From: Thermoplasmata archaeon
GTDB taxonomy: Archaea > Thermoplasmatota > Thermoplasmata > Lutacidiplasmatales > UBA184
Assembly (NCBI GenBank): GCA_030043255.1
Contig: JASHYB010000021.1
Location: 1 to 19,366 of the forward strand
DNA: 19,366 nt
Reading direction: 5' to 3'
The notes under the pieces were generated by a model. The model was given only the letters and a program-made list of their open reading frames with translations, did not search any database and was not told the origin of the DNA. Both the position numbers and the translations under genes were made by a program. Below, piece after piece: positions 13,785 to 19,366 of the stretch (positions within the stretch are counted from its first letter, which is position 1; each line of letters begins with the position of its first letter).

Positions 13785-14783
13785 GTGAACCCGGCGGAGG
13801 CGCGGGCGCTCGCCGACCGGATCCGCCAGGCGGTCCGGACGGCGGTCGTCGGCCGGACCCAGGCGGTCGACACCGTCCTCACCGGCCTGGTCGCCGACGG
13901 CCACATCCTGGTCGAGGACCTCCCCGGGCTCGGCAAGACCCTGATGGCCCGCTCCTTCGCGCTGGCGCTCGGCCTCGGCTTCCAGCGGATCCAGTTCACC
14001 GCCGACCTGCTCCCGCACGACATCATCGGCGGGGAGATCCTGGACGGCACGAAGGGGACCTTCACCTTCCGGCCCGGCCCGCTGTTCAGCAACGTCCTGC
14101 TCGCCGACGAGATCAACCGGGCCCCGCCGAAGGTCCAGTCGGCGCTGCTGGAGGCGATGCAGGAGTACCAGGTCACGAGCGAGCGGACGACCTACGCCCT
14201 GCCGCGGCCGTTCCTCGTGCTCGCGACCGAGAACCCGCTGGAGCTCGAGGGGACCTACCCGCTGCCCGAGGCGCAGGTCGACCGGTTCCTCCTGCGCCTG
14301 CGGGTCGGCTACCCGGAGGTCGAGGAGGAGAAGGCGATCCTCGCCCGGCGCCGCGAGCGCAAGGAGGACCGGTTCGACGCCCCCCGGGTCACCGACCTCG
14401 CGACCTTCCGGGCGCTGCAGCAGGCCGTCGAGGCGGTCGAGATCGACGCGTCGGTCGCGGCCTACATCGTCAGCCTGGTCCGGGCGACGCGCGAGGACGT
14501 GCGCAGCGAGGTCGGCTCCTCCCCGCGCGGTTCCCTCGCGCTGCAGAAGCTCGCCCGGGCCCGGGCGCTGCTCGCCGGCCGGGACTTCGTCGTCCCGGAC
14601 GACGTGAAGACGCTCGCCGAGCCGGCGCTCGCCCACCGGATCGTCGTCAAGCCCGAGCCGTGGATCCGCGGGGTCCGCGGCGACGCGATCGTCAAGAGCG
14701 CGCTGGACCGCACCCCGGTGCCGAAGGCGCCGGTGGCGGCCGCCGGGCCGGTCGCGGCGACGCCGGCCGCAAAGGCCTTTTGA
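13785..14783 (+). CDS. MoxR family AAA+ ATPase
   Basis: A 332-residue AAA+ ATPase of the MoxR group, thought to act as a chaperone that remodels or activates DUF58/VWA partners. Walker A is EDLPGLGKT (44-52), Walker B VLLADEINR (104-112) followed by APPKVQSALLEAMQEYQVT. Sensor 1 is LATENPLELEGTYPLPEAQVDRF (146-168) with the MoxR-specific N-P-x-E-x-E-G-T-Y-P-L-P-E-A-Q-x-D-R-F. Sensor 2 is SPRGSLALQKLARARALLAGRDFVVPDDV (246-274). All key residues are present. An Ala/Pro-rich tail (312-332) is unusual. In most genomes moxR leads the DUF58 operon; here it follows, 266 bases after the six-helix gene, with its own promoter and ribosome-binding site. Confidence 0.95.
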   Translation: MNPAEARALADRIRQAVRTAVVGRTQAVDTVLTGLVADGHILVEDLPGLGKTLMARSFALALGLGFQRIQFTADLLPHDIIGGEILDGTKGTFTFRPGPLFSNVLLADEINRAPPKVQSALLEAMQEYQVTSERTTYALPRPFLVLATENPLELEGTYPLPEAQVDRFLLRLRVGYPEVEEEKAILARRRERKEDRFDAPRVTDLATFRALQQAVEAVEIDASVAAYIVSLVRATREDVRSEVGSSPRGSLALQKLARARALLAGRDFVVPDDVKTLAEPALAHRIVVKPEPWIRGVRGDAIVKSALDRTPVPKAPVAAAGPVAATPAAKAF

Positions 14784-14806
14784 ACGCCGCCCCGCTCGGC
14801 GGCCCG

Positions 14807-15772
14807 ATGGCCGAGCTGCCGGTCGTCGTGATCGCCGACCCGATCGACCGCGCCGCGATCGCCGCGCTGGAGGCCGGCCCGTGCCGCGTCGTCGACGCGA
14901 GCGCCGAGCCGGGCCGGCTGGACGACCACCTGCCCGGGGCCTGGGGGCTCGTCGTCCGGAGCCGGACGAAGGTCACCGCGGAGCTGATCGCCAAGGCCCC
15001 GCGCCTCGCGCTCATCGCCCGAGCGGGGGTCGGGCTGGACAGCGTCGACGTCGCGACCGCCCGCGCGCGCGGCATCCAGGTGGTCAACGCCCCCGCGGCC
15101 GCGACCGCCAGCGTCGCCGAGCTCTCCGTGGCGCTCTACCTGCTGCTGCGCCGCGAGCTCCTGCCGGCGGTCGCTGCGACCCGGGCGGGCCGCTGGGAGC
15201 GGGGGGTCCGGGGCCACGAGCTCGCCGGCACGACCGTCGGGTTCGTCGGCTACGGGCGGATCGCGCGGGCGATCGCCGCCCGTCTCGCGCCGTTCGGCAC
15301 CCGCACGATCGCCTACGACCCGTTCCTGCCGGCGTCGCCGGACGCGACGCCCCTCGTGGGGCTGGACGCGCTCCTCGCCGAGGCGGAGATCGTGAGCGTC
15401 CACGCCGAGCTGACGGAGCAGAACCGCCACCTGCTGGACGCCGCGGCGTTCGCGAAGATGCGGCCCGGCGCCTACCTGGTGAACGTCGCGCGGGGGCCGC
15501 TGGTCGACGAGCAGGCGCTGCTGGAGGCGCTGCGGAGCGGCCGGCTCGCCGGCGCGGCGCTGGACGTCTTCGAGACGGAGCCGCCGACCCGGCGCGAGCT
15601 GCTGGAGGACCCGCGCGTGATCCCGACGCCGCACCTGGGCGCCTCCACGGCGGAGGGCCAGCGCCGGGCCGGCGAGGACGTCGTGGCGGAGGTGCTCCGC
15701 GCCCTGCGCGGGGAGCCGCCGATCTCCCACGCCGGCGCGCACCACGGGCCGACCGAGGGGGGGCTGCGATGA
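14807..15772 (+). CDS. serA: D-3-phosphoglycerate dehydrogenase-like NAD-dependent D-2-hydroxyacid dehydrogenase
   Basis: A 321-residue short-form enzyme without the C-terminal regulatory ACT domain, likely oxidising 3-phosphoglycerate to phosphohydroxypyruvate, the first step of the phosphorylated serine pathway. It shows IARAGVGLDSVDV (70-82), the Rossmann loop GFVGYGRIAR (145-154), NVARGPLVDE (226-235) with catalytic R229, ALDVFETEPP with E258, and PHLGASTAEGQ with H276, a complete Arg/Glu/His set. ATG at 14807 begins the family-like sequence 23 bases after the moxR stop; a CCTTTTG box inside the end of moxR (about 14776-14782) lies some 28 bases upstream and could drive a leaderless message. 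The stop overlaps the aminotransferase start (ATGA). The substrate could instead be another 2-hydroxyacid, but the neighbour favours phosphoglycerate. Confidence 0.88.
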   Translation: MAELPVVVIADPIDRAAIAALEAGPCRVVDASAEPGRLDDHLPGAWGLVVRSRTKVTAELIAKAPRLALIARAGVGLDSVDVATARARGIQVVNAPAAATASVAELSVALYLLLRRELLPAVAATRAGRWERGVRGHELAGTTVGFVGYGRIARAIAARLAPFGTRTIAYDPFLPASPDATPLVGLDALLAEAEIVSVHAELTEQNRHLLDAAAFAKMRPGAYLVNVARGPLVDEQALLEALRSGRLAGAALDVFETEPPTRRELLEDPRVIPTPHLGASTAEGQRRAGEDVVAEVLRALRGEPPISHAGAHHGPTEGGLR

Positions 15773-16905
15773 GCTTCGACCCGGAGACCACGACGTTCCT
15801 GATCGCCGGCCCGGTCCGGATCCACCCGCGGGTGCTGCGGGCGATGTCGACCCCGTCGCTCAACCACCGCGGCGACTACTTCCACGGGGTCGTCCAGGAG
15901 ATCCGCGAGCTGCTACCGGTCGCCTTCGGCACGAAGGGCCACCAGCTGGTGCTCTCCGGCAGCGGGACGGCGGGGCTGGAGGCGGTCTACTCGAGCCTGC
16001 TGCCGCGCGACGGGCGGGCCCTGGTGGTCACGAACGGCAACTTCGGCGACCGCTCGGACGCGATCGTCCGCCGGTTCGCCCCGGAGGTCACCACCGTCCG
16101 CGCCCCGTGGGGCCAGGGGCTCCCGGTCGAGGCGGTGCGGGCGGAGCTGGAGCGCGGCGGGGTCCGGGCGGTCTGCGTCGTCCACAACGAGACGAGCGTC
16201 GGGCTGGTCAACGACCTGGCGGCGATCGCCCCGGCGGTGCGGAGCTCCGGCGCCCTGTTCCTCGTCGACGGGATCAGCGCCGTCGCCGGGATCCCGCTGC
16301 CGATCGAGTCCTGGGGGATCGACGCGGTCGTCGCCGGCAGCCAGAAGGGGCTCGCCGCGCCGGCCGGCCTCGCCCTCGTGCACCTCTCCGACCGGGCGGT
16401 CGCCGCGCTGCACCCCGGGAGCTACTACCTGGACCTCGCCGCCCACCTGCGCTCGCTGGAGAAGAACGACACGCCGTGGACGCCGGCGGTCCCGCTGTTC
16501 CTCGCCCTCGCCGAGGCGCTGCGGCTGCTGAAGGAGGAGGGGCTCGAGCGCCGGCTCGCGCGGACCCACCGCCTCGCCGAGGCCTCCCGCGCCGCCGCCG
16601 GCGCCCTCGGCCTCGCGCTGTTCCCGGACCCGAGGTACGCCTCCGACACGGTGACCGCGCTGCGGAACCCGGACGGCCTCGGCGACCCCCAGGTGCGCAA
16701 GACCCTCGAGAAGGAGTACAACATCCTCGTGCAGGGGGGCCAGGGGGAGCTGGTCGGCAAGATCTTCCGGCTCGGCCACATGGGGATCGCCGACTGGCCG
16801 GACCTGCTGGTCACCTTCGCCGCGCTGGAGCGGATCCTCGGCCAGCACGGCCGCCTCCCGCGGCCGGGCGCGGCGCTGGCCGAGGTCGTGGCGCGAATGC
16901 CCTAG
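15769..16905 (+). CDS. Class V aminotransferase (serine-pyruvate/aspartate/phosphoserine aminotransferase group)
   Basis: A 378-residue PLP enzyme of the AGXT/PucG-like group. Features are the substrate-loop LIAGPVRIHPRVLRAMSTPS (11-30), the phosphate-cradle SGSGTAGLEA (63-72), HNETSVG (139-145), D167 in VDGISA, the Schiff-base lysine K193 in AGSQKGLAAPAG, and the substrate-binding arginine in FRLGHMG (R334). ATG at 15769 overlaps the serA stop (ATGA), so both are co-translated. In methanococci a broad-specificity class V enzyme of this kind does the phosphohydroxypyruvate-to-phosphoserine step, and the pairing here suggests the same role. Alanine-glyoxylate or serine-glyoxylate activity is an alternative. 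No phosphoserine phosphatase is in the window. It converges on the archease gene with a 7-base gap. Confidence 0.9.
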   Translation: MSFDPETTTFLIAGPVRIHPRVLRAMSTPSLNHRGDYFHGVVQEIRELLPVAFGTKGHQLVLSGSGTAGLEAVYSSLLPRDGRALVVTNGNFGDRSDAIVRRFAPEVTTVRAPWGQGLPVEAVRAELERGGVRAVCVVHNETSVGLVNDLAAIAPAVRSSGALFLVDGISAVAGIPLPIESWGIDAVVAGSQKGLAAPAGLALVHLSDRAVAALHPGSYYLDLAAHLRSLEKNDTPWTPAVPLFLALAEALRLLKEEGLERRLARTHRLAEASRAAAGALGLALFPDPRYASDTVTALRNPDGLGDPQVRKTLEKEYNILVQGGQGELVGKIFRLGHMGIADWPDLLVTFAALERILGQHGRLPRPGAALAEVVARMP

Positions 16906-16912
16906 CGCCCCG

Positions 16913-17356
16913 CTACAGGTCGACGATCGCCCGGGCCCGGCCGGCCCGCACGTCGAACTCCAGGCGGTGGTAGGTCACCGCCTTCACCTCGGTCCGCGGG
17001 CTGTGCCGGGCGGCGTCGAACGGTTCGCCGTCGACGCGCGCGACGACCGCGAACGGGCCCCGGCCGGTCAGGCGGGCGGAGATCCGCCGCCCCAGGAAGC
17101 CGTCGGCGTCGTGCAAGACCAGCAGCTCGCCGAGGAAGGCGACCGCGAGCTCGGTCCGGTCCCGGCCGCTCGCCGTGACGACCCGCGGCTCGCGAGGGCG
17201 GACCGACCGCGGGTCGGCGAGCAGGGAGAACAGGGCGAGGCCGAGCCCCTCCAGGAGCGAGGCGGCGGTCGGCCCGCGCGCCCAGAGGCCGATGTCGGCG
17301 GTGGTCGGGAAGGTCCCCCAGCGCCGCGCCGGTCGGGCGGCTCGCGCGGGCGCCAA
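16913..17356 (-). CDS. Archease (RtcB RNA ligase-activating protein)
   Basis: A 147-residue archease, which promotes guanylylation and turnover of the tRNA-splicing ligase RtcB. Family landmarks are TTADIGLWARG (18-28, D21), LGLALFSLLADPRSVRPRE (38-56), ELAVAFLGELLVLHDADGFLGRR (69-91), the invariant GEPFDAARH (110-118), TEVKAVTYHRLEF (122-134) and the terminal IVDL (D146). No ATG or GTG lies before the conserved part in this frame; a TTG at 17356, 28 bases from the shared CTTAAG box, is the only reasonable start and gives a short basic N-terminus (APARAARPARR). RtcB is not in the window. Confidence 0.9.
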   Translation of the reverse strand: MAPARAARPARRWGTFPTTADIGLWARGPTAASLLEGLGLALFSLLADPRSVRPREPRVVTASGRDRTELAVAFLGELLVLHDADGFLGRRISARLTGRGPFAVVARVDGEPFDAARHSPRTEVKAVTYHRLEFDVRAGRARAIVDL

Positions 17357-17374
17357 GGCGGGGGCCGAGCCCGC

Positions 17375-17387
17375 CAAGCCCCTTAAG
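17375..17387. promoter_or_regulatory. Palindromic CTTAAG box shared by archease and glycosyltransferase genes
   Basis: CTTAAG (17382-17387) reads the same on both strands. It is centred about 28 bases from the archease TTG and 30 bases from the glycosyltransferase ATG, so one site can serve both genes. On the plus strand it is preceded by CAAGCCC (17375-17381), similar to the elements at 5964 and 18871, suggesting the stronger BRE faces the glycosyltransferase. Confidence 0.65.
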
Positions 17388-17413
17388 CGACCCTCGCGTT
17401 CCGGAAGGCCCCC

Positions 17414-18205
17414 ATGCGCGGCTCGTTCGTGGTCCCGACGCTCAACGAGGAGCGGTCGATCGGCGAGGTCCTGAGGACGTTCCGCACGGCGGCCGAGGCC
17501 GCGAACCGGTCGCTGTTCCGCGCCGACCCGATCGCCTGGGAGATGCTGGTCGTCGACGGGGCGTCGACCGACCGGACCTCCGAGATCGCGACCGCCGAGG
17601 GGGCGCGGGTGATCGTCGAGCGCCGCCGCGGCTACGGCCGGGCCTACAAGACCGGCTTCCGGGAGGCGCAGGGGGAGGTGATCGCGACCTCCGACGGCGA
17701 CGGGACCTATCCGGTCGAGACGATCCCGGCGTCGGTCCGGCGCCTGCTGGACGAGCGGATCGACTTCCTCAACGGCGACCGGATGAGCCGGATCACGCGC
17801 CGGTCGATGACCACCGAGCACCGCTGGGGCAACTGGGTGCTGAACCTGTTCCTGCGGATCGCCTACCACCGGTACCTGGCCGCCCAGCCGGAGCGGACGC
17901 TGCTGGACAGCCAGAGCGGCTACTGGGTCTTCCGCCGCGAAGTGCTCGACCGGGTCCACCTGACCTCGGACGGGATGGCGTTCAGCGAGGAGCTGAAGCT
18001 GGAGACGGTCGTGCGCGGCCTGCGGTTCGTCGAGGTGCCGATCGCCTACGGCGAGCGGGCGACGCCGCCGAAGCTGCAGAGCGGCCGGGACGGGATCCGC
18101 AACCTCGTGTTCCTCGCGACCAAGCGCCTGGAGGTCGCCCGGGAGACGTCGCGCGGGCCGCCGCTGCCGTTCGCCCGCGGCGAGGGACCGTCGGTCCCGC
18201 CCTGA
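17414..18205 (+). CDS. Family 2 glycosyltransferase (dolichol-phosphate sugar synthase-like)
   Basis: A 263-residue GT-A fold glycosyltransferase. VPTLNEERSIGEVL (7-20) and VVDGASTDRTSEIA (46-59) form the nucleotide-sugar site, RRGYGRAYKTGFREAQGEVI (71-90) follows, and SDGDGTYP (93-100) carries the metal-binding D-x-D. LLDSQSGYWVFRREVLD and FSEELKLETVVRGLRFVEVPIAY are the acceptor-side helices seen in DPM1/GlcNAc-type family 2 enzymes. There is no C-terminal membrane segment, so it would act at the inner face of the membrane on a lipid-phosphate acceptor, as a possible supplier for protein N-glycosylation. The ATG at 17414 fits a nearly leaderless message from the box at 17382. It converges on L40e with a 7-base gap. 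Confidence 0.88.
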   Translation: MRGSFVVPTLNEERSIGEVLRTFRTAAEAANRSLFRADPIAWEMLVVDGASTDRTSEIATAEGARVIVERRRGYGRAYKTGFREAQGEVIATSDGDGTYPVETIPASVRRLLDERIDFLNGDRMSRITRRSMTTEHRWGNWVLNLFLRIAYHRYLAAQPERTLLDSQSGYWVFRREVLDRVHLTSDGMAFSEELKLETVVRGLRFVEVPIAYGERATPPKLQSGRDGIRNLVFLATKRLEVARETSRGPPLPFARGEGPSVPP

Positions 18206-18212
18206 GCCCGCG

Positions 18213-18365
18213 CTACTGCGTCTTGCCGCTGCGCTCGCGCGACTTGACGCGCAGGCCCTTGTAGCCGCACCGGCGGCACTGCACCGCCCGGGGCGGATTG
18301 CGCGCCGAGCAGTTCATGCAGATCTTCTTGTTGAGCAGCCGCTCAACGGCCTCCGGGAACGGCAT
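18213..18365 (-). CDS. rpl40e: 50S ribosomal protein L40e
   Basis: A 50-residue ribosomal zinc-ribbon protein of the large subunit, the archaeal counterpart of the ribosomal part of the eukaryotic ubiquitin-L40 fusion. The translation begins MPFPEAVERLLNKKICMNCS and continues ARNPPRAVQCRRCGYKGLRV, ending KSRERSGKTQ. The four zinc ligands are CxxC at 16/19 and CxxC at 30/33, and the LLNKKICM and CRxCGYKGLR stretches are diagnostic. The ATG at 18365 follows CTTTTATA on this strand by about 29 bases. Confidence 0.93.
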   Translation of the reverse strand: MPFPEAVERLLNKKICMNCSARNPPRAVQCRRCGYKGLRVKSRERSGKTQ

Positions 18366-18390
18366 CGGGTCGGCGCCGACGGTCGTTCAG

Positions 18391-18398
18391 TATAAAAG
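18391..18398. promoter_or_regulatory. TATA box TATAAAAG between L40e and the membrane zinc-ribbon gene
   Basis: Read as CTTTTATA on the minus strand it lies about 29 bases before the L40e ATG. On the plus strand TATAAAAG predicts a start near 18420 and a leader of about 16 bases for the gene at 18436. It is the only A/T-rich element between the two divergent genes. Confidence 0.6.
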
Positions 18399-18435
18399 CG
18401 CTCGGCGAAGCCGTGCGCGTACCTAGCGGTGCGGT

Positions 18436-18783
18436 ATGACCCACGCGGTGCTCTGGATCGCCGGTGGGGTCGCCGTCGTGGCGGTCCTGCTGTTCGTCGT
18501 CTACGCCGCCTCGGTCCTGCGGCGGGGGCGTCGTCTCGGCACCCGGGGGCTGATGCAGCGCTCGCGGCTGCGCTGCCCGCACTGCGGCCGGGAGTTCGAC
18601 TACGACTGGGTCCCCGGGGTCGCCTTCACCGCGGTGCGGCTGGGCAAGTACCGCTACATGGCCTGCCCGCAGTGTCACCGCTGGGCCACGTTCAACATCT
18701 ACGACACGATGGTCCCGAGGGCGCCGGCACCGGTCACCGGCGTCGGGCAGCCGCACGAGCCTCCGAAGCCGCCGCTCAGCTGA
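18436..18783 (+). CDS. Membrane-anchored zinc-ribbon protein of unknown function
   Basis: A 115-residue protein with one N-terminal helix (about 5-28), a basic stretch RRGRRLGTRGLMQRSRLR that should stay in the cytosol, and a zinc-ribbon with CPHC (47-50) and CPQC (77-80) separated by 26 residues. The region between, EFDYDWVPGVAFTAVRLGKYRYM, is rich in aromatic residues and fits a ribbon of the type seen in uncharacterised archaeal membrane proteins. A Pro-rich tail (95-115) ends the protein. The role is unknown. It is divergent from L40e across a shared A/T-rich box. Confidence 0.78.
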   Translation: MTHAVLWIAGGVAVVAVLLFVVYAASVLRRGRRLGTRGLMQRSRLRCPHCGREFDYDWVPGVAFTAVRLGKYRYMACPQCHRWATFNIYDTMVPRAPAPVTGVGQPHEPPKPPLS

Positions 18784-18870
18784 GCCCGCGCGACGCGCAG
18801 GCGCCGGTGCGGACACGACCTGACCCGAGCTCGCACGCTCCTCGCAAGGCCCCGGTCCGCCCGACCGGGC

Positions 18871-18884
18871 GCAAGCCCTTTGCC
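18871..18884 (+). promoter_or_regulatory. Promoter element of the AMMECR1-domain gene
   Basis: GCAAGCCCTTTGCC matches 13 of 14 bases with the element upstream of trmI (5964-5977). The CCTTT core is centred about 26 bases before the GTG at 18906, a leaderless geometry that supports that start. Confidence 0.5.
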
Positions 18885-18905
18885 GAGACCGCCGCTCCTT
18901 CGAGA

Positions 18906-19366
18906 GTGTCCGGTGGAGAGGACGGGGAGCTCGCGGTGCGGCTCGCGCGCGACGCCGTCTACCGGGCCCTGGCCGTCCCTTCGCCCGCCACCTTCCCCGA
19001 GCGGCTCCCGACCGGCTTTGACGAGCGTCGGGGGGTCTTCGTGACCTGGTACCGGCAGCGCGGCCATCACCTCCGGGGCTGCATCGGCTTCCCGGACCCG
19101 GTGCTCCCGCTCGCGGAAGGGCTGCGCGAGGCGGCGGTCGCCGCCGCGCTGGAGGACCCGAGGTTCCCGCCGGTCGACCGCGACGAGCTCGCGTCGCTCG
19201 TGGTCGAGGTCTCCGTCCTGACGCCGTTCGCCCCGCTGCCCCTCGCCGAGCGCCCCCGCGGCGTGCGCGTCGGCGTGGACGGGCTCGCCATCGAGGCCGG
19301 CCGCGCGCGCGGCCTGCTGCTCCCGCAGGTCGCCCCCGAGCAGGGCTGGGGCCCGCAGGAGTTCCT
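18906..19366 (+). CDS. AMMECR1-domain protein, truncated by the window end
   Basis: The first 153 residues of an AMMECR1-domain protein, found in archaea and eukaryotes and of uncertain biochemical role. The domain starts at about residue 8 (ELAVRLARDAVYRAL). It has the family hallmark LRGCIGF (about 55-61; usually LRGCIGT), then PLAEGLREAAVAAALEDPRFPPVDRDEL and LVVEVSVLTPF, and reaches GLLLPQVAPEQGWGPQEF at the edge, where the family continues with a cysteine-containing C-terminal part. The GTG at 18906 is chosen because it is the first start in frame after the promoter-like box. No stop is present in the window. Confidence 0.9.
   Translation, partial: MSGGEDGELAVRLARDAVYRALAVPSPATFPERLPTGFDERRGVFVTWYRQRGHHLRGCIGFPDPVLPLAEGLREAAVAAALEDPRFPPVDRDELASLVVEVSVLTPFAPLPLAERPRGVRVGVDGLAIEAGRARGLLLPQVAPEQGWGPQEF

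Noticed and set aside
15913..16848. Minus-strand open frame opposite the aminotransferase
   Set aside because: Antisense shadow; the plus strand has a complete PLP enzyme with its catalytic lysine.
18784..18870. Possible small gene between the membrane zinc-ribbon gene and the AMMECR1 gene
   Set aside because: No start with coding-like sequence on either strand; it appears to be plain intergenic DNA before a promoter.

Overview
This is a very GC-rich archaeal chromosome segment. The archaeal assignment rests on RNA polymerase subunit RpoK (42-296, minus), ribosomal protein L40e (18213-18365, minus), an archease, an archaeal/TrmI-type tRNA m1A methyltransferase, an AMMECR1-domain gene, and A/T-rich TATA-like boxes about 25-30 bases upstream of start codons with little or no leader. 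A mesophilic Thermoplasmatota-like lineage is my guess from the secreted FN3/PKD protein with a zinc-ribbon tail and from leaderless promoters in GC-rich DNA. The phylum is not proven by the sequence.

Layout. 1-2084: rpoK on the minus strand, divergent from a secreted, membrane-anchored FN3/PKD protein. 2110-5611: four minus-strand genes, namely an IscA-like/MIP18 fusion, an alpha/beta hydrolase, and an ABC-2 permease and ATPase that overlap by 4 bases (GTGA). 5723-5796: tRNA-Gly(GCC), minus. 6051-9074: TrmI, a seven-helix orphan membrane protein, a two-helix small membrane protein and a COG3375-like acetyltransferase, all plus. 9148-14783: the most interesting block, two tandem DUF4129-type membrane proteins with Asn/Ser/Thr-rich linkers, a two-helix protein, a DUF58 protein, a six-helix protein, and a MoxR AAA+ ATPase with its own promoter. 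14807-16905: a phosphoglycerate dehydrogenase-like gene overlapping a class V aminotransferase (ATGA), a likely start of serine synthesis. 16913-18205: archease (minus) and a family 2 glycosyltransferase (plus) diverging from one palindromic TATA box. 18213-18783: L40e (minus) and a membrane zinc-ribbon protein (plus) diverging from another A/T-rich box. 18906 to the end: an AMMECR1-domain gene cut by the window edge.

How the genes work together. The MoxR/DUF58/DUF4129 block looks like one envelope-associated machine. MoxR ATPases are usually partners of DUF58/VWA proteins, and the DUF4129 proteins carry large, potentially N-glycosylated outward loops. No transglutaminase (TgpA-like) gene, the usual bacterial companion, is present. 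Several genes are translationally coupled by GTGA or ATGA overlaps, while most others appear to have their own short-leader promoter. No CRISPR array, insertion sequence, integrase or rRNA gene was seen, and no convincing terminator.
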